NCBI RefSeq assembly: GCF_028583425.1 | Contig: NC_072791.1 | Location: 13,287,868 to 13,351,867 of the forward strand | Length of the DNA stretch: 64,000 nt | DNA from: Eublepharis macularius | Taxonomy: Eukaryota > Chordata > Lepidosauria > Squamata > Eublepharidae | Direction of reading: 5' to 3' | In this document: piece by piece, positions 10,756-19,887 of the stretch | How positions within the stretch are numbered: the first letter of the stretch is position 1 | How the letters are laid out: each line of letters opens with the position of its first letter | Program-made: the position numbers and the translations under genes | The notes under the pieces: generated by a model | Told to the model about the DNA's origin: nothing | Database searches by the model: none | What the model saw: only the letters and a program-made list of their open reading frames with translations

Positions 10756-11047
10756 TTTTAATTCGGTACATTTTTATCCTGCCTTTTTTCAAAGGAGCTC
10801 AGAATGGCATTCTCTATTCTCATTAATTTATTTCTGTTATGTTTGGGGCTTATTTTTTTTCTTTTCAAATAAATAAAAATGGATTTTTTTTAAAAAAAGT
10901 GGCATTCTCCATTTCATCCTCACTGTAACCCCGTGAGGTAAATTAGGCTGAGAGAGTGTTTGGCCGAAGCAAGCTTCAGGGCAGAGTGAGGATTCGAACT
11001 GGCATCTCCCAGGCCCCAGTTTGACACTTTAGCCACTATACACACTG
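10756..11047 (-). repeat. CORE-SINE with a ~90-bp internal insertion
   Basis: The minus-strand SINE is interrupted at about 10813-10905 by an A/T-rich piece ending in AAATAAATAAAAA. The motif 'tggcattctc' occurs on both sides (10806-10815 and 10901-10910), as expected for a target duplication of a short retroposed fragment. Confidence 0.65.
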
Positions 11048-11699
11048 TCTTGCAAATGGAAACTTTTATTTTTGTCTCAGAAAAGAAACAACCCTCACTG
11101 CGCAGATTCACACGTGCTGAATTGCAAACTGTATCTGAGAGCAAGAAGCCTTCCTTTCGGCTCTCGTCTTCTGACAGAGTGTTAATGGAACTTAAATGAA
11201 GTGGATTTTCCAGCTCCTGCCCAAAAAGGAAAGTTGCCTGTAGAGCTAAAAAATTGGATTTGCGGAGGCACACCTTGATGGGGATCTGAAGGTAAGAGGG
11301 ACTGGTGGAGCGCCTTCTCTTTACCTGCCAGGGAAGTGTAACGTGTTGCGCACGGGTGAAGTGGCAGCGGGAGTTGTGGTGAATGAACTGGAAGGAAGGT
11401 GGTTGTTACACACAACGCACAACCACTCCTCTGCTCCCATTCCGGACAAGTCCTTGCAGGGTTGCTGGAACGCTCCGCCTCTCGGCCTTCCCTCCTCATG
11501 GGCTTGTCAGAGTCCCTCAGGTGTTTTCCTTGCCTAATAAGCACTTAGTTGCTTGGCTCAGACAGAGGGAAGCTTTTCCTCAGTCCAGAGAGGAGAAAAA
11601 AGAGCGATGGGGGGGAAAGAAAGAAGGCCTGCTGAAGGGACCTGCTGAAGTGGAGTAGATGTGGGTGTCTCTTTTTGTGGTTTGTGTGTGTGTTGAGTT
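11048..11699 (+). promoter_or_regulatory. PRKCH: PRKCH upstream / proximal promoter region
   Basis: This is repeat-free sequence between the CORE-SINE block and the leader. It has no obvious TATA box at a sensible distance, but there are purine-rich stretches (11575-11650) and CpG content rises toward 11700. The promoter role is inferred from position only. The transcription start cannot be fixed from sequence. Confidence 0.4.
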
Positions 11700-11915
11700 T
11701 CTCAGGCGGTCCCCTCACCACTGCAGCTTCTTCCTGGATTGGAGAGCGGAGCCAGAAGGGGGAGGAAATCCGAGCTGTGTGTGAAGGGAGACCTGCAAAG
11801 ACTGCATTTTTCTCTAGCGGTCAGCCAGAAGCTCGGGGTTGCCTGGTGTAGCCGGGATAGCTCCGGAGGGGCTGATTTCTCTCCCCGTTCTTCTCTCCTC
11901 TCCCTGTGCGTTTCC

Positions 11916-12053
11916 ATGCTCCCAACAGCTCCCCGAGGAGGTGAAGCAAGCCGGTCTCTGCTCCACTGTGAAGTGATTCAGCAGCTCGGCTCCTTTCCTC
12001 GGCTGCTGAGAGGAGAAGACGGCAGTCGGACTGAATTTGGGTCGGTGTGCTAG
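11916..12053 (+). promoter_or_regulatory. PRKCH leader uORF1 (45 codons)
   Basis: ATG at 11916, TAG at 12051-12053, 45 residues starting MLPTAPRGGEASR. The start context is weak (T at -3, C at +4), so many scanning ribosomes should bypass it. It is in the same frame as uORF2 and the main coding sequence. Human PRKCH is known to carry two repressive uORFs. That this is the orthologous uORF is inferred from number and position, not from an alignment. Confidence 0.6.
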
Positions 12054-12056
12054 AGA

Positions 12057-12098
12057 ATGGCCCAGAGAGGGGGGCCCACAGACTGTCCGGTTCCCTGA
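12057..12098 (+). promoter_or_regulatory. PRKCH leader uORF2 (13 codons)
   Basis: ATG at 12057, TGA at 12096-12098, encoding MAQRGGPTDCPVP. It starts only 3 nt after the stop of uORF1 and has a strong context (A at -3, G at +4). It ends 93 nt before the main ATG, which leaves room for reinitiation. Weak-then-strong uORFs before a main start fit translation that is normally repressed and released when initiation is stressed. This is inferred from the sequence and from what is reported for the human gene. Confidence 0.6.
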
Positions 12099-12191
12099 CG
12101 ACTGTTTTTGGCTGGGCCGCTGTGGAGAGTGATAAGTTTTCTCTTTTTCCCCCAAACAAGAATCCCTCTCTGTGTGGACTGTGGCATTGCT

Positions 12192-12551
12192 ATGTCTGGG
12201 GGCATGAAGTTCAACGGGTACATGAAGGTGCGGATTGGGGAAGCTGTGGGGCTGCAGCCCACTCGCTGGTCTATCCGGCACTCACTCTTCAAGAAGGGAC
12301 ACCAGCTGCTGGACCCCTACATTACAGTGAGTGTGGACCAGGTGCGCGTGGGGCAGACCAGCACCAAGCAGAAAACCAACAAGCCCACGTACAATGAGGA
12401 GTTCTGTACCACAGTCAGCGATGCGTCCAAGCTGGAATTGGCCGTCTTTCACGGCACCCCCATTGGGTACGACGACTTTGTGGCCAACTGCACCGTGCAT
12501 TTCCATGAGCTGCTGCACAGCACGGGGTCCGCCGACAGCTTTGAAGGCTGG
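12192..12551 (+). CDS. PRKCH: PRKCH coding exon 1 (protein kinase C eta, residues 1-120)
   Basis: Protein kinase C eta is a diacylglycerol-activated, Ca2+-independent serine/threonine kinase of epithelia and other tissues. This exon gives 120 codons starting MSGGMKFNGYMKVRIGEAVG and ending SFEGW, followed by a consensus donor GTGAGT at 12552, phase 0. It matches the N-terminal C2 domain of vertebrate PKC eta nearly residue for residue. Examples are 'LLDPYITVSVDQVRVGQTST', 'NKPTYNEEFC' and 'GYDDFVANCTVHFHELL'. The N-terminus is one residue shorter than the human MSSGTMKF start. The two serines reported as phosphorylated in human PKC eta C2 (Ser28 and Ser32) correspond to Ser27 and Ser31 in TRWSIRHSLF. 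The ATG at 12192 has G at -3. The in-frame extension to 12108 begins with TTG, not ATG, and is rejected as a start. This type of C2 domain binds lipid or protein without Ca2+. Confidence 0.97.
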
Positions 12552-12635
12552 GTGAGTAACTCAATTTGTGCGTGATGTGCCGGCGCATGATGCGCAGGTG
12601 CATGTGTATATGAAATGACTGCCTTTCTTGCCGCT

Positions 12636-13162
12636 ATCTATCTATGTTGGCATTTTCATCCTACCCTTGTTTGAAGGAGCTGTGTGCCTGGTTCCCCCTC
12701 CCTGTTCGTTGTTACAACAGCCCTGTGAGTGCATAGTTAACTTGTGGGACTCACTGCCACAGGATGTGGGGATGGCTGCCAACTTAGAAGGCTTTCAAAG
12801 GGGGAGTGGACAAATTCATGGAGGATGGAGCTATCAATAGCTACTAGCCATAGTGGATATCTACTTCTTCCCGTACCAGAGGCAGTATGCTGGGGAGCAC
12901 GGGCGGGAGGAAGCTATTGCAGTCATCTTGCTTGTGGGCTTCCTAGAGGTAGCTGGTGGGCCACTGGGTGAACAGAATGCTGCACTGGATGTGCCTTGGG
13001 TCTGATCCAGCATGGTTCTTCTGATGTTCTTAAGTTCTTAGGTTAGGCTGAGAGAGAATGTGACTGGCCCAAGTCTCCCAGTGAGTTTCATGGCACTGCG
13101 GGGATTTGAACTCGGGCCTCCCAGGTCTTAGTTCAACACTTGAATCACTGCAACACACTACA
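12636..13162 (-). repeat. CORE-SINE split by an L3/CR1-like fragment
   Basis: The minus-strand SINE tail ('ggcattttcatcctacccttg', 12640-12727) and its head ('ggttaggctgagagagaatg' to 'gaatcactgcaacacacta', 13042-13162) are separated by a + strand LINE piece at 12728-13041. Confidence 0.65.
12728..13041 (+). repeat. L3/CR1-like LINE 3' end
   Basis: It has 'ggactcactgccacaggatg', 'acaaattcatggaggatgga', 'gaggcagtatgctggggagc', 'ttgggtctgatccagcatgg' and a short TTCTTA-type tail at about 13017-13041. This is the classic end of this amniote LINE family, inserted into a CORE-SINE. Confidence 0.7.
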
Positions 13163-13235
13163 GTTTCAGCAGGGATTTTCAGCAGCATTGGAACAAATCC
13201 TGATCCCTTGGGTTTCAAGAAGCTTGAATGTGACA

Positions 13236-13600
13236 TCTGCAAATTTAAAAGAACATTGGAATTGCTTTCATTGAGCAGGCTGAAGGTCCATCTAGTCCAA
13301 CACCCTATTCCCAACTGGACATGAAAGTGATGCCCCCCTGGACTTTGTCCCCAGTATCTGACAATTCTTCTGCACATGGAAGCCCCATTTAGATACAATG
13401 GCTGCGATCCATTATTGTTCATCCAATTGATGTCTTCTCTCACTGTTTCTTTCTTTAGAAAAGTCATCTAATCCAGTGGTGATCTTCCTATCTTGTGGGA
13501 GAGAGTTCCGCAAGCTAATTATGTGTTGCGAGAAGTGTTTCCTTTGTGCCTGTCCAAAACCTGCTGCCAACCAGTTTGTTGTGACCATCGGAAGTTGAGT
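13236..13600 (-). repeat. L3/CR1-like LINE fragment
   Basis: In the opposite orientation it shows 'aaggtccatctagtccaaca' and 'gagttccgcaagctaattat', then 'gcgagaagtgtttcctttg'. These match the region of the family encoding the untranslated 3' part. Confidence 0.55.
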
Positions 13601-14493
13601 CAGATTGAGGTCAGCAATGCCAGGCATTGGTTTGCCTGGGTGTCAGGAAGAGACAGGTCTTTCCCCATCACCCGTGACTGGAGATCTTGCTCTTTGTCCC
13701 TAGCATCTGGCATGGATATTTTTCTAACCTTACGCTCATGTCTTCAGAACCACAAACCTCAGCCTCTGCAGCTTGCACGGAACAACTGCATCTGTGCAGA
13801 AGCCCATTACAGTAAATGTACATTGTGGCTTCCTAGTTCACCTCTTTGAGATGAAAGCAATCTAACGTGGCTAAGACTTTTGTGAAGCGGCCTTGTGCAT
13901 ACCTGAGAATTAGGGTCACTGACCTGCCACACACTTCTGCGCACTGTGAAAGCTTGTCTGTTTGTATTTGTTAGCTCTTATAGAAAAGCATTTCTAGACA
14001 AAGAAGCCAGGGCCTGGGTGTGGGTCTTGCAATAATTTATGCTTTGACAAGAAATGAGCTGGAGGAAGATGTATGTCTATTGATCTCCCCCTCTCCCCAA
14101 TTAGAAGATGAGCAAGAGCTTGCAAGTTTCCCAGGAGAGATCCTAAGTGTTGAAACCTAATACCTTCAAATGCATAGGTCAGAGGAAATGCTTTGACCTT
14201 GTGGCTGGATGCAAAGGCGTGGGTGTGGGTGCGCAAGGGTGAGGCTGCCCCTTTTAAGGGTGGCATGGAAAAGGGCAGTGTGTAGGTGCGATTTTGCAGG
14301 GGTGAGAACACATGCACCTCATGCAATCCCACCTTCTGTGCAACCCTTAAAAGCGTAGGGGGGGGGGTCCTATTCCCCTTTGACTTGATTACCATAACAC
14401 TGAACATGTGTGAGAGAGGTGTGCATAGAAGAAACGGGTTCCCTGTTTTTCTATTGCCTGGCACTCTTCACATTTGTTTCACTCCTCTTTAGT
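13601..14493. other. Unassigned intron sequence
   Basis: No gene or clear repeat was found. A 45-bp piece at 14294-14338 recurs exactly at 15670-15714 (see findings). Confidence 0.4.
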
Positions 14494-14700
14494 AAAGAGT
14501 CCAGTAGCACCTTTAAGACTAACCAACTTTATTGCAGCATAAGCTTTTGAGAGCCACCGCTCTCTTCGTCAGATAGAGAGCTGTGGCTCTCGAAAGCTTA
14601 TGTTACACTAAAGTTGGTTACTTCGTCTTCAAGGTGCGGCTGGACTCTACTGTTTTGCTGCTACAGACTAACAGGGCTAACTCCTCTGGATCGACTTCTC
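14494..14700. repeat. Inverted-pair retroposon repeat ('agcttatg...ttggtta' family)
   Basis: The left half ('agtccagtagcacctttaag' ... 'agcataagcttttgagagcc') is mirrored by the right half ('ggctctcgaaagcttatgtt' ... 'gcggctggactctact'). They join head to head at 'ctcttcgtcagatagagagc'. Related single or paired copies are at 22165-22300 (minus), 30228-30320, 32660-32730, 35025-35165 and 35453-35625. Such head-to-head arrangements are known in Penelope-like elements, but I cannot fix the class. Confidence 0.55.
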
Positions 14701-14701
14701 T

Positions 14702-14899
14702 TGAGAATTGCCAGCTCCAGGTCAGGGAAATTCCTGGAGATTTGAGGCTGAAGCATGGAGAGGGCGGGGTTTGGGGAGGGGAGGCACTTCAGCAGGGTAC
14801 CCTCCAAAGCAGCCATTTTGTCCAGGGGACCTGAGCTCTGTGGTCTGGATATCAGTTCTGGGGGATCTCCAGGCTCCACCTGGAGGTGGGCAGCCCTGC
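14702..14899. mobile_element. TAGGGTTGCCA-family MITE
   Basis: It runs from 'gagaattgccagctccagg' to 'ggaggtgggcagccctgc', with the internal landmarks 'gggaaattcctggagattt' and 'cagccattttgtccagggg'. It abuts the preceding repeat. Confidence 0.75.
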
Positions 14900-15211
14900 A
14901 TCTATCGTTGAGTGTAGGCTTACTTTGAAAGTACATCCAGTGGCCTGTTTATTTATTCCTTAGTCTTTCAGTCTAAACCCCTTTCCAGCATCTTGATGCA
15001 TGTGTGCGCATCTGCACATACACACACGCGGTTACCCTGCTCTTCTCCCATTTTTTGGGTTCGTTCCCAGTGTAGCCTTTCTTACGAATGAGAGGCAAGC
15101 TATGGGGCTGGGACGGACAGTTAAGGAGTTTGCCAAACAGGAACTTCCTTCCTTCCCAGAGGTCTCAGAAGGAGAACAGGGTGACAGCAACCTCCATGGC
15201 TCTTGTGCAGG

Positions 15212-15277
15212 TGGAAGCCCCTTTAAGTCATCCTGAAGGGCAGTATATAAATCAGTTGTTGTTGTTGTCGTTGTTGT
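15212..15277 (+). repeat. CORE-SINE 3' tail with (GTT)n
   Basis: The sequence 'aagtcatcctgaagggcag', then 'tatataaatcagttgttgtt', is the tail of the CORE-SINE family seen complete at 19888, 48833 and 59864. The SINE is interrupted by a hAT element here. Confidence 0.6.
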
Positions 15278-15650
15278 CAGGGCTTTTTTTCAGCTGGAAC
15301 ATGGTGGAACGGAGTTCCGGAACCTCTTGAAAATGGTCACATGGCTGGTGGCCCCACCCCCTGATTTCCAGACAGAGGGGAGTTTAGATTGCCCTCCATG
15401 CCGCAATGCAGAGGACAATCTAAACACCCCTCTGTTTGGAGATCAGGGGGCAGGGCCACCAGCCATCTGACCATTTTCTCCAAGGGCAATTTAAACTTTT
15501 AAAAACTCCCCCCTTGTTCCAGCTTACCCAAAGTGATATCATTGGCCCTGGGAGCATGCGTGCACTTTGCGCACGCACATGTGGTACCAGGGGCACCACC
15601 TCCTGCCAAGAGTTGCCTCCTGTACTGGCAACCCACTGAGTTCCACCACT
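15278..15650. mobile_element. hAT-like MITE, CAGGGCTTTTTTTC family (long form, damaged right end)
   Basis: It starts CAGGGCTTTTTTTCAGC and shows the palindromic GC core and the long-form arm, up to 'gagttccaccacttttctg'. The expected terminal CCCAGAAAAAAAGCCCTG is absent and is replaced by the unusual structure at 15651-15738. Confidence 0.8.
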
Positions 15651-15738
15651 TTTCTGTATCAGCCAGAAATTGCAGGGGTGAGAACACATGCACCTCATGC
15701 AATCCCACCTTCTGATACCACATTTCTGTATCAGCCAG
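15651..15738. repeat. Templated-looking filler: 45-bp copy between 16-bp direct repeats
   Basis: 'tttctgtatcagccag' occurs at 15651-15666 and again at 15723-15738. Between them, 15670-15714 is an exact copy of 14294-14338, which lies 1.38 kb upstream. Confidence 0.7.
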
Positions 15739-15804
15739 TGGCATTGATTGACTACACAATTAGTGCTGGGGAAAGCCCGGCTTATTGGCTATCCCCATTC
15801 TTCC

Positions 15805-16015
15805 TAGGATTGCCAACTCCAGGTTGGGAAATTCCTGGAGGTTTGGGGTGGAGCCTGGGGAGAATGAGGTTTAGGGAGGAAAGAGATCTCAGTGGGGTAT
15901 AATGCCATAGAACCGATCCTCCAAAGCAGCCATTTTCTCCAGGGATCTCTGTCATCTGGAGATCAGTTGTAATTCTGGGAGATCTCCAGGCCCCACTAGG
16001 AAGTTAATAACCATA
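15805..16015. mobile_element. TAGGGTTGCCA-family MITE
   Basis: This 211-bp element starts TAGGATTGCCAACTCCAGG and ends GTTAATAACCATA. The flanks ATTCTTCC (15797-15804) and ATTCCTCC (16016-16023) form a 7/8 target duplication. Confidence 0.8.
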
Positions 16016-16092
16016 ATTCCTCCATATGAACTGAATCTAAATGTAACCCGAGACCACACCTACAAGACACCTGCCTGTGCAAGCACCGAGCC

Positions 16093-16341
16093 ATGGAGGG
16101 ACGTCACATCATGATGTTTTCTTGGCAGACTTTTTACGGGGTGGTTTGCCATTGCCTTCCCCAGTCATCTACACTTTACCCCCAGGAAACTGGGTACTCA
16201 TTTTACCGACCTCAGAAGGATGGAAGGCTGAGTCAACCCTGAGCCGGTCATCTTAACCTGGCTTCCGCCAGGATCGAACTCAGGTCATGAGCAGAGCTTG
16301 GGCTGCAGTACTGCAGCTTACCACTCTGCGCCATGGGGCTC
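16093..16341 (-). repeat. tRNA-derived SINE
   Basis: The minus strand reads AGCCCCATGGCGCAGAGTGG (A-box-like), then 'gagttcgatcctggcgga' (B-box), 'cttctgaggtcggtaaaatg' and 'ggaaggcaatggcaaaccac'. That last module is shared with the 5S-type SINE at 41095, which suggests a shared LINE-recognised tail. Confidence 0.7.
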
Positions 16342-16462
16342 TTATGGGGGGATGGGGCTTTTATGGGGGGATGTTTATAATAATGGGGAAAATGGTCCAC
16401 TAGAGAAATTGTTCCCTCCCGTTACTGAACTTCTCACTGCAGAATCTCCGAGAAGCTTCTGA

Positions 16463-16659
16463 TAGGGTTGCCAGCCTCCAGGTGGTGGCTGGGGTCCTCC
16501 CGGAATTGCAACTGATCTCCAGGTCACAGAGATCAATTCCCCTGGAGAAAATGACTACTTTGGAAGGTGGACACTATGGCATTATACCTTGCTGAAGGTT
16601 CTCCAAGCACCACCACCCCAAATCTCCAGGAATTTCTCAACCTGGAGCTAGCAACCCTA
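16463..16659. mobile_element. TAGGGTTGCCA-family MITE
   Basis: This copy is well preserved at both ends: TAGGGTTGCCAGCCTCCAGG at the left, CTAGCAACCCTA at the right. The target duplication is not recognisable. Confidence 0.85.
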
Positions 16660-17094
16660 GTTATGAGCACCCTCCGTAGATACCCCTTTCTGAAATCCTC
16701 TGCTGTAGTCAGTAGGAGCCAAGTTAGTTGCATTGAGGAGCCATCTAGGTGCACTTTAAATGCTAGCAGGTTTTGGTTCTTGTACAAGGTTTTTTGGATC
16801 CGAGCCCGTGTTGTTGGAGCTCTGTAGTCTGAGACCGTTTCTCATTCTCGTGGGTAGAGCTAGTTTAATAGAATACCTGTTGCTAAGGATGCCTTCCTGA
16901 AATGCATGGTGATTCAGAATAGAAGTTACAGCTCTTCTCCACGGGAGGCCTGAGCCAAAAAGGATAGAGGTAGTTTCATCCATGCTGGGACCCTGGCACT
17001 GTTACACATTCGCATCAGCAGGGAATTGGATTGCTGTGTAATGGGCTGAGGGAAGCTTTATTTCTTTGGGAAAGGTGTGATCGCATCGTAGGAG
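16660..17094. other. Unassigned intron sequence
   Basis: No gene or repeat was recognised. Confidence 0.4.
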
Positions 17095-17980
17095 ACCTGG
17101 AGCAGGTCAAAGCTAGTTGGTGGTAGATTCAGGACTGATGAAAGGGAGCATTTCTTTGTAACACGTAATTATGGAATGAACGGCTAGTCAACGGGACGTG
17201 TCGACGTTTGCTTGCTTAGGCGGCTTTAAAAAAAGATAAAGCATTGAGTTCAAGTCATGCAGGATGCTCAGCCCTTCCAAACTTCAGGATCCCATTTTCT
17301 GATGGAATGATCAGAAGTTCATGCAATGGGGATTTTTATTCCTCCCTCCACCCCGCCGCCGCCCTTGACCTGCTTTTCACACAGTGGGCAGAGAAGGTGT
17401 AGACAGATATGCTAAAAAGAAGCTTGGAGGAAAGATTTTGATAAGAAGGACAGTGCGCAATGAACGAAAGAAGCCCTTTTCATTGCGGAAGCTTGAGAGT
17501 CTGTTTGCAACTTCACCTGGCTGTTTTGGATTTTTTTTAAAAAAATCATGGCGAAATCATTCATATGTAACTGATCATTCTGTGCGGGAGATGGGCTTTA
17601 TGCAGGAGGGGTGCATCAATGGCCATGGTATTTAACTAGAACCTCCATGTTCGGAGGCAGCTTACCTTTGAATATGGGTTGCTGTGAAGGGGCCATGGCT
17701 CAGTGGTAAATCGTCTGCTTGGCATTTGGAAGGTCTCAGGTTCGATCCCCGGCATCTCCAGTTTAAAGGATCGGGTAGTAGGTGATGTGGAAGAGCTCTG
17801 CCTGAAGTCCTGGAGACCCCCCTGCCAGTCTGAGAGGGCACTACTGACCTTGATGGACCAAAAGTCTGTTTCAGTATACGTTCATGTGGGGGACAGCTAC
17901 AAAGGGTGGAGAAGCTTTGGCCTCCGTGCCCTTGCTATGGGCCTTCTCCGTTTGGCCACTCTGGGAAAGTGGATGCAGGA
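17095..17980 (+). repeat. L3/CR1-like LINE, interrupted
   Basis: LINE pieces at about 17095-17255 ('ggtagattcaggactgatga'), 17605-17683 ('gaacctccatgttcggaggc') and 17886-17980 ('gaagctttggcctccgtgcc') follow the order of the complete family. They are separated by an unassigned ~350-bp segment and by a Sauria SINE. Confidence 0.6.
17688..17885 (+). repeat. Sauria-type SINE (nearly complete)
   Basis: It starts GGGGCCATGGCTCAGTGG (tRNA A box) with the B box GGTTCGATCC, then 'ccggcatctccagtttaaag', 'gtagtaggtgatgtggaaga', 'cctgccagtctgagagggca' and 'gtctgtttcagtatacgttc'. Sauria SINEs are tRNA-derived and are thought to be mobilised by BovB-type LINEs. It is inserted in an L3-like LINE. Confidence 0.85.
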
Positions 17981-18048
17981 ATAAACAAATAAGCAGGGCT
18001 CTTGTTTGTTTTTGACCCTTGGGCACAGTGATAGCTGTGTTGACATTT

Positions 18049-18815
18049 AACACGGTATGTAGGTTGAGACCGGCATTCCTCAAGGATTGCCTACTGCCAT
18101 ATGAACCTACCCGACTGCGACTGTTAGTGGGTGGAAGGAGACTGGGGGCGGGGGGAGGATTGATGGCACAATGGCGATATGTCACTTCCAGGGAAAACCT
18201 GGAAGTGATGTCATGCTGCTCTTTGAATTGCTGGACACTCTACTATTGAGTTTCTGGTGATTTCTAGAGTGGCATGATGTCACTTCTGGTTTTTTTCCCC
18301 CAGATGTGATGTAATGTCACCACACCAACAGAGATTTTTAAATTTTTCTCCCATTGGCCCCTCTGGAGTAATGCTGGACAACAGGAAATGGGGCATGGAG
18401 ATCCCCCACCCCTAGCAGGAAAGGGGCAACCCTGCCGACCACAAAGGTCATCTTTGGAAGCCCTGCTTCAGGTGCCCCTGCCTTTTGACATTAGGTAGGT
18501 GACTACCTGAGAGAGGGCCATCTTGGTTGTGGGTACCAAAACTATAGACCTTTCTCCATCTGTCCACTTCTGTCAGTTTCTTCTGACAGAGGGTGGCGAT
18601 TTTTTGTTTGTTTGTTTCACCTGGTATTCTCTCAATGATCCCTCTTTCCTGCCATATGTTTTAATGACTGTTTTATGTGCTTTCAGTATGTATTTCAGTT
18701 TGGGTTTTATTGTTTTTGGGGATGTCTTTGTAATGTTTCGTTTTACCTGTGAGCCAACTTTTAGGCCTTATTGGGCAGAAAGGCAGCATACAATTTTTTG
18801 AAATAAATAAATACA
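18049..18815 (+). repeat. L2-like LINE 3' end, split by a MITE
   Basis: The two parts ('ctactgccatatgaacctac' at about 18090-18118 and 'tctttggaagccctgcttca' onward from 18440) are contiguous in the homologous copy at 41328-41768. The tail ends 'gggcagaaaggcagcataca', then AAATAAATA. Confidence 0.7.
18119..18437. mobile_element. 'gtgatgtcacttc' MITE inserted in an L2-like LINE
   Basis: It interrupts the LINE between segments that are adjacent at 41328-41768 and ends GGGGCAACCCTGC. It contains mirrored 'tcacttccagggaaaacctg' and 'ggaagtgatgtcatg'. The flanking 8 bp (GACTGCGA and GACCACAA) differ only by transitions, so the duplication is probable but old. Confidence 0.6.
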
Positions 18816-18832
18816 TAACGAAAATAAATAAC

Positions 18833-18955
18833 ATAAAACTTGATGGAACCACCATGTGCAGAGGCAGTATTCCTTGGGATGGAATGGATGCTTGTGACCA
18901 CCTCGCCATGGTTGGCAGAAACATAGTGCTAGCTTTGACGGGCTTGGTTTGATTG
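18833..18955 (+). repeat. L3/CR1-like LINE fragment
   Basis: 'gatggaaccaccatgtgcag' then 'aggcagtattcc' and 'gctagctttgacgggcttgg' are diverged family landmarks. Confidence 0.45.
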
Positions 18956-18973
18956 AATTTTTATGCTCATTCT

Positions 18974-19317
18974 CAGGGCTTTTTTTCAGCAGGAACGCGG
19001 TGGAATGGAGTTCCGGCACCTCTTAAAAATGGTCACATGGCCTGTGGCCCCACCCCCTGATCTCCAGAGGGGACAAGAGGGGACAGAGGGGAGTTGAGAT
19101 TGCTCTCTGTGTTGAGCGGCACGGAGGGCAATCTAAACTCCCCTCTGTCTGGAGATCAGGGGGCGGGGCCACCGGCCATGTGACCATTTTCTCCGAGGGC
19201 AATTTAAACTTTAAAAAACTCCCTCCTTGTTCCAGCTGACCCAAAGTGATGTCATTGTGCGGTCTTGAGTTCCACCACTGAGTTCCACCACCTCTTTTCC
19301 CAGAAAAAAAAGCCCTG
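18974..19317. mobile_element. hAT-like MITE, CAGGGCTTTTTTTC family (long form)
   Basis: This 344-bp copy is in reverse orientation relative to 1273-1512. It starts CAGGGCTTTTTTTCAGCAGG and ends CCCAGAAAAAAAAGCCCTG. The perfect duplication CTCATTCT lies at 18966-18973 and 19318-19325. Confidence 0.92.
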
Positions 19318-19325
19318 CTCATTCT

Positions 19326-19887
19326 TACAAAGTAGGGGTAAAGAAAATCTACTTACGGGTCCTACATCATCAAGCGTTCAATGTAGCTTATTCTACTTTG
19401 TTCCCGGAAGACTATGATGAAGGTAATGGGAATGAGGGTTGATTCTTTATGATATCAAGTTCACACATAGGGATTATTATTATTTGGAAGTCATGTTGTG
19501 GGCGTACACAAGCAATAAATTATCCTGTAAGTACATAAGTGCAGACAGGTTTCCAGTGAAACTGGTTATCTGCACTCTTTTCTTGGGACAGGGTAGGATG
19601 GAATCTTCCTCATGGAGGGAAGCTGATGTTGCTCTGCCTCCTGCTAAAATAAAGGTCCATTCATCCATTGTCATTCTGGTAGGGGCCTGGATGTGTGAAG
19701 TGCTTGCGTGAAGTGCTACTCGCATATGGGCCCCATTCAAATGTTATGTGAATGATGAGAGGGTGGAATGGGGTCATTGTTTTGGTTCTGCTGCACCGTA
19801 GATCCAACCCTCAAGCCAATCAAAGGGAGGTCCTCCTGACCACCATGTGTTGTGGTGGTGGTGGTGGGGGGATTGGCTGCAAATTGG
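19326..19887. other. Unassigned intron sequence
   Basis: No gene was found. A short GGTGGT run lies near 19848-19870. Confidence 0.4.

Larger units (their letters stand above)
11700..12191 (+). promoter_or_regulatory. PRKCH: PRKCH 5' leader (putative 5' UTR)
   Basis: The ~490 nt before the start codon are moderately CpG-enriched relative to the surroundings and free of recognisable repeats, which suits a promoter-proximal first exon. The segment contains only two ATGs before the main start, at 11916 and 12057, each opening a short uORF. After the second uORF stop the reading frame of the main protein stays open for 31 codons up to the ATG. It contains only non-ATG codons such as CTG and TTG, so an N-terminal extension would need a near-cognate start. 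Confidence 0.6.

Noticed and set aside
12108-12191. An N-terminally extended PKC eta reading frame beginning at 12108
   Set aside because: The codon at 12108 is TTG, in poor context. The orthologous protein starts at the MSGGMKF methionine (12192).
17688-17760. A tRNA gene
   Set aside because: A and B boxes are present, but the cloverleaf is not intact and the sequence continues into the Sauria SINE body.
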